Of a stretch of DNA of 17,771 nt, positions 1 through 7,050 are shown piece by piece (the stretch's first letter is position 1; every line of letters starts with the position of its first letter). The stretch is from an uncultured Veillonella sp. (GTDB lineage Bacteria; Bacillota; Negativicutes; Veillonellales; Veillonellaceae). The DNA lies in NCBI RefSeq assembly GCF_900545205.1, contig NZ_UQYC01000038.1:1-17771 (forward strand), in the 5' to 3' direction. Both the position numbers and the translations under genes were made by a program. The notes below the pieces were generated by a model. That model was not told the origin of the DNA. It was given only the letters and a program-made list of their open reading frames with translations, and made no database searches.

Positions 1-125
1 GTTTTGAAAGTTTAAAGGCTTCGCCACAACTAACTTTCACCAAGATTAAAGTATTAGATAATAACATTCGCATTGGAGCGTATCGTCAAGGAAGGAGGGG
101 CGCTTATGTTCACGGGGATCGTTGA
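1..125 (+). CDS. ribD: RibD C-terminal end (partial)
   Basis: An open frame enters from the left edge (first whole codon at position 3) and stops with TGA at 123-125. The visible 40 residues include a hydrophobic/charged stretch, LTFTKIKVLDNNIRIGAY, which fits the last strand of the RibD reductase domain. RibD is the bifunctional diaminohydroxyphosphoribosylaminopyrimidine deaminase / 5-amino-6-(5-phosphoribosylamino)uracil reductase of riboflavin synthesis. The frame overlaps the ribE start by 20 bp, which suggests translational coupling. It lies where RibD is expected in the Firmicute order ribD-ribE-ribBA-ribH. The identity rests mainly on this position, because only the tail is present. 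Any FMN riboswitch would lie outside the window. Confidence 0.7.
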   Translation, partial: FESLKASPQLTFTKIKVLDNNIRIGAYRQGRRGAYVHGDR

Positions 126-762
126 AGAAATCGGCCGTGTAGAAAGCATTAAAAAAGGCCCTAAATCCTTAGCCATTACAATACGGGGGGATAAGATTTT
201 TAGCGATTTAAAAATCGGTGACTCTGTTGCTGTTAACGGTGTGTGTTTGACGGCGACTACCATTGGTAATGGCGTATTTACAGCCGATGTAATGCCTGAG
301 TCAATCAAGATGACTACTTTCACTAATTTGAAAGTTCATCAACCTGTCAATTTAGAACGGGCTATGCTTGCTAATGGCAGATTTGGTGGTCATATTGTGG
401 CAGGTCACGTAGATGGGACGGGCCGCATCATTAATCGGGAACAAACGGATAATGCCATTATCTTTACTATCGAGGCTCCAAAATCCGTTATGGATTATGT
501 TATCTATAAGGGCTCCATTACCATCGATGGAATTAGCCTCACAATTATGCGACGAACGGACAGCAGTTTTTCCGTATCTATTATTCCTCATACGTTGAGC
601 GAAACTATTTTAGGCTCTGCCCATATTGGTACAGAGGTTAATTTAGAAACGGATATCGCTGGTCGATATATTCGTCATTTTATGAATCTGGGTAGTGAAC
701 CTACCGAAGAAAAACCTAAGAAATCTATGCAATCCCTCTTAGTAGAGAATGGATTTATATAA
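106..762 (+). CDS. ribE: riboflavin synthase, alpha chain
   Basis: This enzyme converts two molecules of 6,7-dimethyl-8-ribityllumazine into riboflavin and the pyrimidine substrate of RibH. The 218-residue protein begins with the family's typical MFTGIVEE. It has two lumazine-binding repeats: the first holds SVAVNGVCLTA (40-50) and GGHIVAGHVDGTG (94-106), and the second holds KGSITIDGISLTI (135-147). Length is normal for the family. I chose the ATG at 106 because GGAGGGG (94-100) sits 5 nt upstream and the protein then starts exactly at the conserved end. A TTG at 73 would add 11 residues that encode the RBS. The gene overlaps the ribD stop and is followed after 17 bp by ribBA, so it is clearly in an operon. 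Confidence 0.97.
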   Translation: MFTGIVEEIGRVESIKKGPKSLAITIRGDKIFSDLKIGDSVAVNGVCLTATTIGNGVFTADVMPESIKMTTFTNLKVHQPVNLERAMLANGRFGGHIVAGHVDGTGRIINREQTDNAIIFTIEAPKSVMDYVIYKGSITIDGISLTIMRRTDSSFSVSIIPHTLSETILGSAHIGTEVNLETDIAGRYIRHFMNLGSEPTEEKPKKSMQSLLVENGFI

Positions 763-779
763 AAGTAAGGAGCGTTCCT

Positions 780-1982
780 ATGAGCGAACAATTACATTCA
801 ATTGAAGAGGTCTTAGAAGACCTTAAAGCTGGTAAACCTGTTATTATCGTTGATGATGAAAGCCGTGAAAATGAAGGCGATCTTATCATCGCTGCAGAGT
901 TTGCTACACAAGAAAATATTAACTTTATGGTTAAATATGCGCGTGGTATCGTATGTACACCTATGCGTCGTGAAGCCTTAGAAAAGCTTGGCATTCCTGC
1001 AATGGTTGCCAAAAATACAGATAATCATGAAACAGCTTTCACCGTTACTGTTGACCATGTAGATACTACAACAGGCGTATCTCCAGCAGAACGTGCTTAT
1101 ACAATTCAAAAATTATTAGATCCTAATGCTAAACCAGAAGACTTCCGTCGTCCAGGTCACGTATTCCCTCTAGTATATAAAGAGGGTGGCGTTTTAGTAC
1201 GCCAAGGCCATACAGAAGCATCTATCGACCTTTGTCGCTTAGCAGGCTTACAAGAGGCAGCTGTTATTTGTGAAATCACAAAAGACGATGGCGATATGGC
1301 TCGTTTGCCAGATCTATTACAATTTGCTAAAGAATATAATCTTAAAATTGCATCTGTAGCAGAACTTATCGAGTATCGTAAACAACATGAAGACATGGTA
1401 GAACTCGGTGCTTGTTCTAAACTACCTACTAAATTTGGTGACTTTAATATTTTTGTATTTAAAAATGATTTAGATCATAAAGAACATTTAGCTATCGTTA
1501 AAGGTGATGTACAAAACTGTGACGATGTTCTTGTACGTATTCACTCTGAATGTTTAACAGGCGATGTATTTGGTTCTAAACGTTGCGATTGTGGTGAGCA
1601 ATTAGATCATGCGTTACGTGCCATCGAAAAAGAAGGCAAAGGCGTTGTAGTCTATATGCGTCAAGAAGGCCGTGGTATCGGTTTAACAAATAAAATTAAA
1701 GCCTATGCTTTACAAGAGCAAGGTTTAGATACTGTAGAGGCTAATGAACAATTAGGATTCCCTGCAGATATGCGGGAATATTCCTTGGCTGCTCAAATCA
1801 TCCGTTTCTTAGGGATTAAGAGCATTCGCTTGTTAACGAATAATCCTGAAAAACGCCATGGCTTAGAACATTGGGGTATCGATGTAACTAGTCGTGTACC
1901 GCTCATCATTGCGGCAAACAAATTCAACGCAGGTTACTTGAAAACAAAAGAAGAAAAAATGGGTCATATGTTAGATGACTAA
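780..1982 (+). CDS. ribBA: bifunctional DHBP synthase / GTP cyclohydrolase II
   Basis: RibBA supplies both precursors of riboflavin. The N-terminal half makes 3,4-dihydroxy-2-butanone 4-phosphate from ribulose 5-phosphate, and the C-terminal half opens GTP. The 400-residue protein shows the RibB motifs DDESRENEGDLI (25-36), RRPGHVFPL (123-131) and RQGHTEASIDL (141-151). The RibA half (about 205-400) has a zinc site made of Cys258, Cys269 and Cys271, and the motif YMRQEGRGIGL (292-302). Both halves look intact, so both activities are expected. TAAGGAG (766-772) precedes the ATG. A 17-bp dyad covers the stop codon (1974-1990). The gene sits between ribE and ribH in the operon. Confidence 0.97.
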   Translation: MSEQLHSIEEVLEDLKAGKPVIIVDDESRENEGDLIIAAEFATQENINFMVKYARGIVCTPMRREALEKLGIPAMVAKNTDNHETAFTVTVDHVDTTTGVSPAERAYTIQKLLDPNAKPEDFRRPGHVFPLVYKEGGVLVRQGHTEASIDLCRLAGLQEAAVICEITKDDGDMARLPDLLQFAKEYNLKIASVAELIEYRKQHEDMVELGACSKLPTKFGDFNIFVFKNDLDHKEHLAIVKGDVQNCDDVLVRIHSECLTGDVFGSKRCDCGEQLDHALRAIEKEGKGVVVYMRQEGRGIGLTNKIKAYALQEQGLDTVEANEQLGFPADMREYSLAAQIIRFLGIKSIRLLTNNPEKRHGLEHWGIDVTSRVPLIIAANKFNAGYLKTKEEKMGHMLDD

Positions 1983-2053
1983 TAGTCATCTGTTAGCGTA
2001 TTACTCAATCGTTACATATACAATTCCTAAATGGAATATAGGAGGTCATTATC

Positions 2054-2515
2054 ATGATGGTTCAAGAAGGTAATTTACTAGGTAGCGGTAAAAAATTTGC
2101 TATTATTGGTTCTCGTTTTAATGAGTTCATTACGTCCAAATTAATTGGTGGTGCTGAAGATTGCTTATTGCGTCACGATGTAAAAGAAGAGGATATCACT
2201 GTTATCTGGGTACCAGGTGCTTATGAAATTCCATTGATTGCTAAAAAAGCTGCTTCATCTGGTCGCTTCGATGCGGTTATTTGCGTTGGTGCTGTTATTC
2301 GTGGTGCTACAACTCATTATGACTATGTATGTAATGAAGTAGCTAAAGGTATTGCTCATGTTTCCTTGGAAACTGGTGTTCCTGTTATGTTCGGTGTAGT
2401 AACTACTGAAAACATTGAACAAGCTATCGAACGTGCTGGTACTAAAGCTGGCAATAAAGGTTACGACTGTGCTATGGGCGCTATTGAAATGGTTAACCTT
2501 ATCGATCAATTCTAA
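2054..2515 (+). CDS. ribH: 6,7-dimethyl-8-ribityllumazine synthase
   Basis: RibH joins the RibB product to the RibD-pathway pyrimidine to give the lumazine used by riboflavin synthase, usually within a large hollow shell. The 153-residue protein has the substrate loop IIGSRFNEF (17-25), WVPGAYEIP (52-60), RGATTHYDYV with the catalytic-type His88, and Arg127, which corresponds to the phosphate-binding arginine of the Bacillus enzyme. Two adjacent ATGs (2054 and 2057) are both usable behind AGGAGGT (2040-2046). The spacing slightly favours the first. It is the last gene of the rib operon: a 71-bp gap separates it from ribBA and a strong terminator follows. Confidence 0.97.
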   Translation: MMVQEGNLLGSGKKFAIIGSRFNEFITSKLIGGAEDCLLRHDVKEEDITVIWVPGAYEIPLIAKKAASSGRFDAVICVGAVIRGATTHYDYVCNEVAKGIAHVSLETGVPVMFGVVTTENIEQAIERAGTKAGNKGYDCAMGAIEMVNLIDQF

Positions 2516-2527
2516 TAATTATATTGT

Positions 2528-2561
2528 AAACACTCAGTGTCTTATGATGCTGAGTGTTTTT
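2528..2561 (+). terminator. terminator of the rib operon
   Basis: The arms AAACACTCAG (2528-2537) and CTGAGTGTTT (2550-2559) form a perfect 10-bp stem with a 12-nt loop. Ts follow on the + strand. It begins 13 nt after the ribH stop and closes the riboflavin operon. Confidence 0.9.
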
Positions 2562-2624
2562 ATATTATCGAAAATATGTTCCTTTATCTTGAAAATAGGC
2601 TAGACGAACATATATTCTCTATTA

Positions 2625-2654
2625 TTGAAAAGTAAATCTATGACATGATATACT
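2625..2654 (+). promoter_or_regulatory. extended -10 promoter of hslO
   Basis: TTGAAA (2625-2630) is followed after 18 bp by TATACT (2649-2654), which is preceded by TGA to give an extended -10 element. The likely start point falls in or beside the 14-bp palindrome GCACTTATAAGTGC (2661-2674). Confidence 0.7.
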
Positions 2655-2660
2655 ATATAA

Positions 2661-2674
2661 GCACTTATAAGTGC
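2661..2674. repeat. 14-bp perfect palindrome at the hslO start point
   Basis: GCACTTATAAGTGC is its own reverse complement. It lies 6 bp downstream of the hslO -10 box, where a repressor dimer could block transcription or a short 5'-end hairpin could form. No known operator consensus is recognised. Confidence 0.5.
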
Positions 2675-2709
2675 GTTTTAAACTTTAATTAATAATAAGG
2701 AATGATAGA

Positions 2710-3588
2710 ATGGATTATATAAAACGTTTTACGACCCGCGAAGGGGTTCGTATGTCTTTAGCAGTAACAACAGATACTGTTGAAACAGCTCGCGTACGTC
2801 ACGATTTGTGGCCTGTTGCAACGGCTGCTTTAGGTCGCGCTATGACGGGGGCTATTTTATTAGCTGGTGATTTTAAAAATCATGAAAATGTAAGTTTGCG
2901 TATTAAAGGTGATGGCCCTCTAGGCGTAGTTCATGTAGATGCTTTTGCAGATAATACGGTTCGTGGCTATGTGGATGAGCCCCATGTAGATGTACCTTTA
3001 AAACGAGCTGGTAAGCTTGATGTAGGTGCTGCTGTTGGACATAATGGTGAAGTGCAAGTTACTCGTTTTACTCAACTAGCACAAGATTATACTTCTACAA
3101 GTCCAATTCAAAGTGGTGAAGTAGCAGAGGATTTGGCTTACTATTTATATGCTTCTGAACAAGTACCTTCTACTATTAGCTTAGGTGTATTGGTAGACCC
3201 AGATTATCATACAGTTGTAGCTGGTGGCTTTATCGTACAAGCTTTACCAGATGCTACAGACGAAGCATTAGCACAAGTAGAAAAGAATATTAACGAACTT
3301 GGTCCTATTACAGAATATTTAAAAGCTCATCCAGATGGTAAGGGCCTTATGGAAAGCGTTCTTGATGGCTTGACTGTGAATGAAGTATATAATGAACCAA
3401 TTCACTTCCAATGTCGTTGTGGACGGGATCGCTTTGGTGCCGTACTTATGACATTAAGAGAAGAAGATAAACAGGCTATTTTGGAAGATGAAGTAACAGA
3501 ACTTGTATGCCATTACTGTAATGAAAAGTATCATTTTAGTCGTGAAGAACTACAAGATATGTTCGAACCAAAAGGTCCTTTACAATAA
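2710..3588 (+). CDS. hslO: Hsp33 redox-regulated chaperone
   Basis: Hsp33 is a cytoplasmic holdase that becomes active under oxidative stress, when its zinc-binding cysteines form disulfides and the linker unfolds. The 292-residue protein matches the family length. The N-terminal fold region (about 1-180) is followed by the linker and a C-terminal redox switch with the CxC plus CxxC pattern: Cys235, Cys237, Cys267 and Cys270. All four are present, so the switch is intact. The ATG at 2710 follows AAGGA (2697-2701). The gene has its own promoter and a terminator at 3624-3657, so it is a single transcription unit between the riboflavin and methylthioadenosine clusters. Confidence 0.96.
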   Translation: MDYIKRFTTREGVRMSLAVTTDTVETARVRHDLWPVATAALGRAMTGAILLAGDFKNHENVSLRIKGDGPLGVVHVDAFADNTVRGYVDEPHVDVPLKRAGKLDVGAAVGHNGEVQVTRFTQLAQDYTSTSPIQSGEVAEDLAYYLYASEQVPSTISLGVLVDPDYHTVVAGGFIVQALPDATDEALAQVEKNINELGPITEYLKAHPDGKGLMESVLDGLTVNEVYNEPIHFQCRCGRDRFGAVLMTLREEDKQAILEDEVTELVCHYCNEKYHFSREELQDMFEPKGPLQ

Positions 3589-3623
3589 TTACTATTAAGA
3601 ATTAAATAACCTTTATAAAAATT

Positions 3624-3657
3624 ACAGGCTATATGGTTTTTCCTATAGCCTGTTTTT
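3624..3657 (+). terminator. terminator of hslO
   Basis: The arms ACAGGCTATA (3624-3633) and TATAGCCTGT (3644-3653) form a perfect 10-bp stem and can close further with GG/CC inside the loop. TTTTT follows directly. It begins about 35 nt after the hslO stop. Confidence 0.9.
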
Positions 3658-3708
3658 GTATTCTATGAGAAAATAAAAGATAAGAGTTATTAATAATAGG
3701 AGGTCACA

Positions 3709-4503
3709 ATGAGTGCAATTGGCATAATTGGTGGTACTGGTGTTTATGATCCGTCCATCTTTGAAAATATTCATGAAGAATCCTTAATGACACCATATGG
3801 TGAAATAGATTATGTACAAGGTACATACCACGGGAAAACTGTAATCTTTGTAGCTCGTCACGGCAAAGATCATACAATTCCTCCACACAAAATTAACTAT
3901 CGTGCTAATATTTGGGGTCTCAAAAAATTAGGCGTTACATTTATTATCTCTACGACTGCTGTAGGTTCCTTGAATGAAAACTTCAAGCCTGGTCATTTCG
4001 TGTTGACTGACCAATTCTTAGATTTTACTAAGAACCGCATCACTACATTCTATGAAGGTGGTGACCGACCTGTAGCACATCTAGACGTAACAAATCCATA
4101 TTGTCCAGAACTACGTGATATTCTTCAAAAGGTTGGTACTGAACAAGGTTTGTCTGTTCACAATGGCGGTACTTATGTATGTACAGAAGGTCCACGCTTT
4201 GAAACACCAGCGGAAATTAAAATGTTCCATATGCTCGGTGGTGATACAGTAGGCATGACAAATGTACCAGAAGTAAATTTAGCTAATGAAGCTGAAATGG
4301 CATATGCTACGATTTCTATGATTACCAACTATGCAGCAGGTATTTCTGAATCTGCTCTAACACATAGTGAAGTTGTAGAAATGATGGGCGATATGGCAGC
4401 TCAACTTAAATCACTTATTTTAGGTGCTATTGATGCAATTGATGTAGATGCTCGTTATGATGCGCATAATCGCATGCACGAATATGGTGGCTTTAAACTA
4501 TAA
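3709..4503 (+). CDS. mtnP: MTAP-family nucleoside phosphorylase (likely thioinosine/oxopurine type)
   Basis: The protein belongs to the trimeric PNP/MTAP family, which splits nucleosides with phosphate. It has 264 residues, with the phosphate-site motifs GIIGGTGVYD (5-14), ARHGKDHTIPPHKINYRAN (49-67), GPRFETPAE (161-169) and MTNVPEVNLANEAEMAYA (183-200). The overall sequence is of the MtnP branch. However, residues that choose the base look like those of 6-oxopurine PNP: Glu165 and Asn207, with Ala209 where human MTAP has the second of its two aspartates. His219 falls where PNP has the histidine near the ribose 5'-OH. Methylthioinosine or inosine/guanosine is therefore a likelier substrate than methylthioadenosine. 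AGGAGGT (3698-3704) fixes the start, and mtnA follows after 42 bp. Confidence 0.88.
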   Translation: MSAIGIIGGTGVYDPSIFENIHEESLMTPYGEIDYVQGTYHGKTVIFVARHGKDHTIPPHKINYRANIWGLKKLGVTFIISTTAVGSLNENFKPGHFVLTDQFLDFTKNRITTFYEGGDRPVAHLDVTNPYCPELRDILQKVGTEQGLSVHNGGTYVCTEGPRFETPAEIKMFHMLGGDTVGMTNVPEVNLANEAEMAYATISMITNYAAGISESALTHSEVVEMMGDMAAQLKSLILGAIDAIDVDARYDAHNRMHEYGGFKL

Positions 4504-4545
4504 TCCATTTATAACGAAGCACAATAGTTCATCGAAGGAGAAGGT

Positions 4546-5610
4546 ATGATTAATATTGAATGGCGTAAAGATACGCTGGTGCTATTAGATCAAACTAAAT
4601 TACCTACTGAAATTACTTATGTTCACTGCACGGATTGGCGTCAAGTGGCTGAGGCTATTAAAATGCTTCGAGTTCGTGGGGCACCTGCTATTGGTGTAGC
4701 TGCTAGTTATGGTCTAATTTTAGCTGCTATGGAAGCAAGCCGTTTAGAGGCTCCATTTAGTGAACAACTTACAAGCTTATATGAATTTAGCGAGACTTTA
4801 AAAGAAACTCGGCCTACTGCAATCAACTTGGCTTGGGCTATAGATCGGGTGATTTCTTTAGTAAAAGGTCAAGTTGAAAGCATGTTCTCAATGAGTGATG
4901 TGGTAGACCTAATTACGAAGGAAGCTATTATTATTCATGAAGAAGACGTATCTTTGAATCGTCGTATGGCAGAAGCAGGAGCAACTTTATTTGAAGGTCA
5001 AAAGAATATTCGTATTTTGACCCATTGTAATGCTGGTGCATTAGCTACAGGTGGTTTAGGTACAGCACTTGGTGTTGTCCGTAAGCTTCATGAAAATGGT
5101 CAATTGGAAGGGGTTTATGCTGATGAAACACGACCATTATTGCAAGGTGCTAGACTTACCGCATTTGAGCTACATGAGGATGGCATTCCTGTAACTTTAG
5201 AAACCGACAATATGGCGGCCTATGCGATGCAACATGGCCTCATTGATGCAGTTATCGTAGGCGCAGACCGCATCACTACTAAAGGTGATGTAGCAAATAA
5301 AATTGGTACTTATGGTGTGGCTGTGTTAGCTAAATTCCATAACATTCCATTCTATGTGGCGGCACCGTATAGTACATTTGACTTTACCTTAGAAAATGGT
5401 AGCGATATTCCTATTGAGATGCGCGATGAGTATGAAGTGACATCGTTACATGGTGTTCAAATAGCACCTAATGGCATTGATGTTCTTAATCCAGCCTTCG
5501 ATGTGACACCACATGAGCTAGTGACTGCCATCATTACAGAAGAAGGTGTTTTAAAACCAAACTATGAAGAGTCTATTGATAAGCTGCGTCAAATTGTAGA
5601 ATCTAAATAA
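4546..5610 (+). CDS. mtnA: S-methyl-5-thioribose-1-phosphate isomerase
   Basis: MtnA converts the aldose methylthioribose 1-phosphate, the product of MtnP, into methylthioribulose 1-phosphate. The 354-residue protein has the family motifs LRVRGAPAIGVAASYG (41-56), THCNAGALATGGLGTALG (159-176), YADETRPLLQGARLTAFEL (191-209) and GADRITTKGDVANKIGTYG (239-257). Cys161 and Asp241 match the two catalytic residues known from the Bacillus subtilis enzyme. The ATG follows GAAGGAGAAGG (4534-4544). The gene is placed directly after mtnP and before ahcY. No mtnB, mtnC, mtnD or shunt aldolase lies in the window, so the fate of the product is not visible here. The related ribose-1,5-bisphosphate isomerases are a less likely alternative. 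Confidence 0.95.
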   Translation: MINIEWRKDTLVLLDQTKLPTEITYVHCTDWRQVAEAIKMLRVRGAPAIGVAASYGLILAAMEASRLEAPFSEQLTSLYEFSETLKETRPTAINLAWAIDRVISLVKGQVESMFSMSDVVDLITKEAIIIHEEDVSLNRRMAEAGATLFEGQKNIRILTHCNAGALATGGLGTALGVVRKLHENGQLEGVYADETRPLLQGARLTAFELHEDGIPVTLETDNMAAYAMQHGLIDAVIVGADRITTKGDVANKIGTYGVAVLAKFHNIPFYVAAPYSTFDFTLENGSDIPIEMRDEYEVTSLHGVQIAPNGIDVLNPAFDVTPHELVTAIITEEGVLKPNYEESIDKLRQIVESK

Positions 5611-5685
5611 CAAATAAATCCAAGTGGGTTTACTATCAAATCTTTATTTTAACTATATCAACTCATATTAGTAAAAGGAGTTATT

Positions 5686-6930
5686 ATGCAATCTTTAATT
5701 AAAGATATTAATTTAGCTGCAGAAGGCCGTAAAAAAATTGATTGGGTTTCTAACTTTATGCCTACTTTAAATACATTAGGTGATCGTTTTGAAGCTGAAC
5801 AAACTTTCAAAGGCCAAACTATTGTTGTTAGTGTTCACTTAGAAGCAAAAACAGCTTATCTTGCCACTGTTTTGAAACGTGGTGGTGCTGATGTTATCGT
5901 AACTGGTTCTAATCCATTGTCTACACAAGACGATGTTGCCGCTGGCCTTGTAGATATGGGTATCACTGTATATGCTTGGTATGATTGCACAGATGAAGAA
6001 TATTTTGATTTCCTTCATAAAGCATTGGATCATAAACCGCATATCATCATTGATGATGGTGGTGACCTAGTAAACTTGTTACATACTACACGTCAAGACG
6101 CTAAAGAACGTCTTATCGGTGGTAGCGAAGAAACTACGACAGGCGTACATCGTTTATATGCATTAGAGAATGCTAAACAATTAACATTCCCTATGATTGC
6201 CGTAAATGACTCTTACTGTAAATATCTTTTCGATAATCGTTATGGTACTGGTCAATCCGTTTGGGATGGCATCATGCGTACTACTAACTTGACTGTAACA
6301 GGTAAAAATGTTGTCGTTGCTGGTTACGGCTGGTGCGGTAAAGGCGTTGCTATGCGTGCAAAAGGCCTTGGTGCTCATGTATATGTAACTGAAGTAGATC
6401 CAATTAAAGCCGTTGAGGCTGTATTTGATGGCTTCAAAGTGTTACCTATGATTGAAGCTGCTAAAGTGGGCGATATCTTCTGTACTGTAACAGGCTGTAA
6501 AGATGTTATTGTAAAAGAACATTACGAAGTGATGAAAGATAAAGCCATCATGTGTAATGCGGGGCACTTCGACTGCGAAGTAAACGTAGCTGAACTAGCT
6601 GATCTTGCTGTAAGCCATGAGCGTGTTCGTCAAAATATCGAAGGCTATACTATGGCTGATGGTCGTAAACTATATGTATTGGCTGAAGGTCGCTTAGTTA
6701 ACCTTGCAGCTGGTGATGGTCACCCTGCAGAAATCATGGACTTGTCCTTTGCTATGCAAGCTCTTGCTGCAGAGCATATCTTGAAAAACGGCAAAGAAAT
6801 GGAGCCAAAAGTATATGTATTGCCTCATGAATTAGATGTGGAAATCGCTAAACTTAAATTGAACTCCATGGGCTATGATTTAGACTCTTTAACACAAGAA
6901 CAAATCGATTACTTAACAAAAGTAAACTAA
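5686..6930 (+). CDS. ahcY: adenosylhomocysteinase
   Basis: AhcY reversibly hydrolyses S-adenosylhomocysteine to adenosine and homocysteine, using bound NAD. The 414-residue protein has the substrate-domain motif NPLSTQDDVAAGL (76-88), YGTGQSVWDGI near 185, and the NAD-binding motif GYGWCGKGVAMRAKGLGA (213-230). It is shorter at the C-terminus than the animal enzyme and lacks the usual terminal KPxxYRY-like tail, which is common in the short bacterial and archaeal form. AAAAGGAG (5673-5680) precedes the ATG. It lies 75 bp after mtnA and 120 bp before the deaminase. Its adenosine product could feed the deaminase and phosphorylase of the same cluster. Confidence 0.96.
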   Translation: MQSLIKDINLAAEGRKKIDWVSNFMPTLNTLGDRFEAEQTFKGQTIVVSVHLEAKTAYLATVLKRGGADVIVTGSNPLSTQDDVAAGLVDMGITVYAWYDCTDEEYFDFLHKALDHKPHIIIDDGGDLVNLLHTTRQDAKERLIGGSEETTTGVHRLYALENAKQLTFPMIAVNDSYCKYLFDNRYGTGQSVWDGIMRTTNLTVTGKNVVVAGYGWCGKGVAMRAKGLGAHVYVTEVDPIKAVEAVFDGFKVLPMIEAAKVGDIFCTVTGCKDVIVKEHYEVMKDKAIMCNAGHFDCEVNVAELADLAVSHERVRQNIEGYTMADGRKLYVLAEGRLVNLAAGDGHPAEIMDLSFAMQALAAEHILKNGKEMEPKVYVLPHELDVEIAKLKLNSMGYDLDSLTQEQIDYLTKVN

Positions 6931-7005
6931 TATTGAATAGAAATGTAATAGTAAATGATAGGCTTAGGTGTATTATTACTACTATAAACTTTCAGAATTA
7001 ATAAC

Positions 7006-7034
7006 TATAACCGAGCTATAATGGCTCGGTTATA
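7006..7034. promoter_or_regulatory. 11-bp inverted repeat enclosing TATAAT before the deaminase gene
   Basis: The arms TATAACCGAGC (7006-7016) and GCTCGGTTATA (7024-7034) pair perfectly around a 7-nt centre. The centre contains a consensus -10 hexamer, TATAAT (7017-7022). No T-run follows, so it is not an ordinary terminator, and the deaminase RBS lies just downstream. It could be an operator over a promoter or an mRNA hairpin between ahcY and the deaminase. No convincing -35 box is present. Confidence 0.5.
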
Positions 7035-7050
7035 CCTATGAGGGAAGACT

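Noticed and set aside
73..105. N-terminal extension of ribE from a TTG at 73
   Set aside because: The added residues encode the ribosome binding site and the ribD end. The ATG at 106 gives the conserved MFTGIVEE start.
1157..1396. Antisense open frames opposite ribBA and other genes
   Set aside because: They have no ribosome binding site or recognisable protein and are explained by the codon pattern of the real genes.
5620..5640. Terminator between mtnA and ahcY
   Set aside because: AAATCC and GGGTTT pair only with a G-T wobble in a 6-bp stem, and no T-run follows. The genes are more likely co-transcribed.
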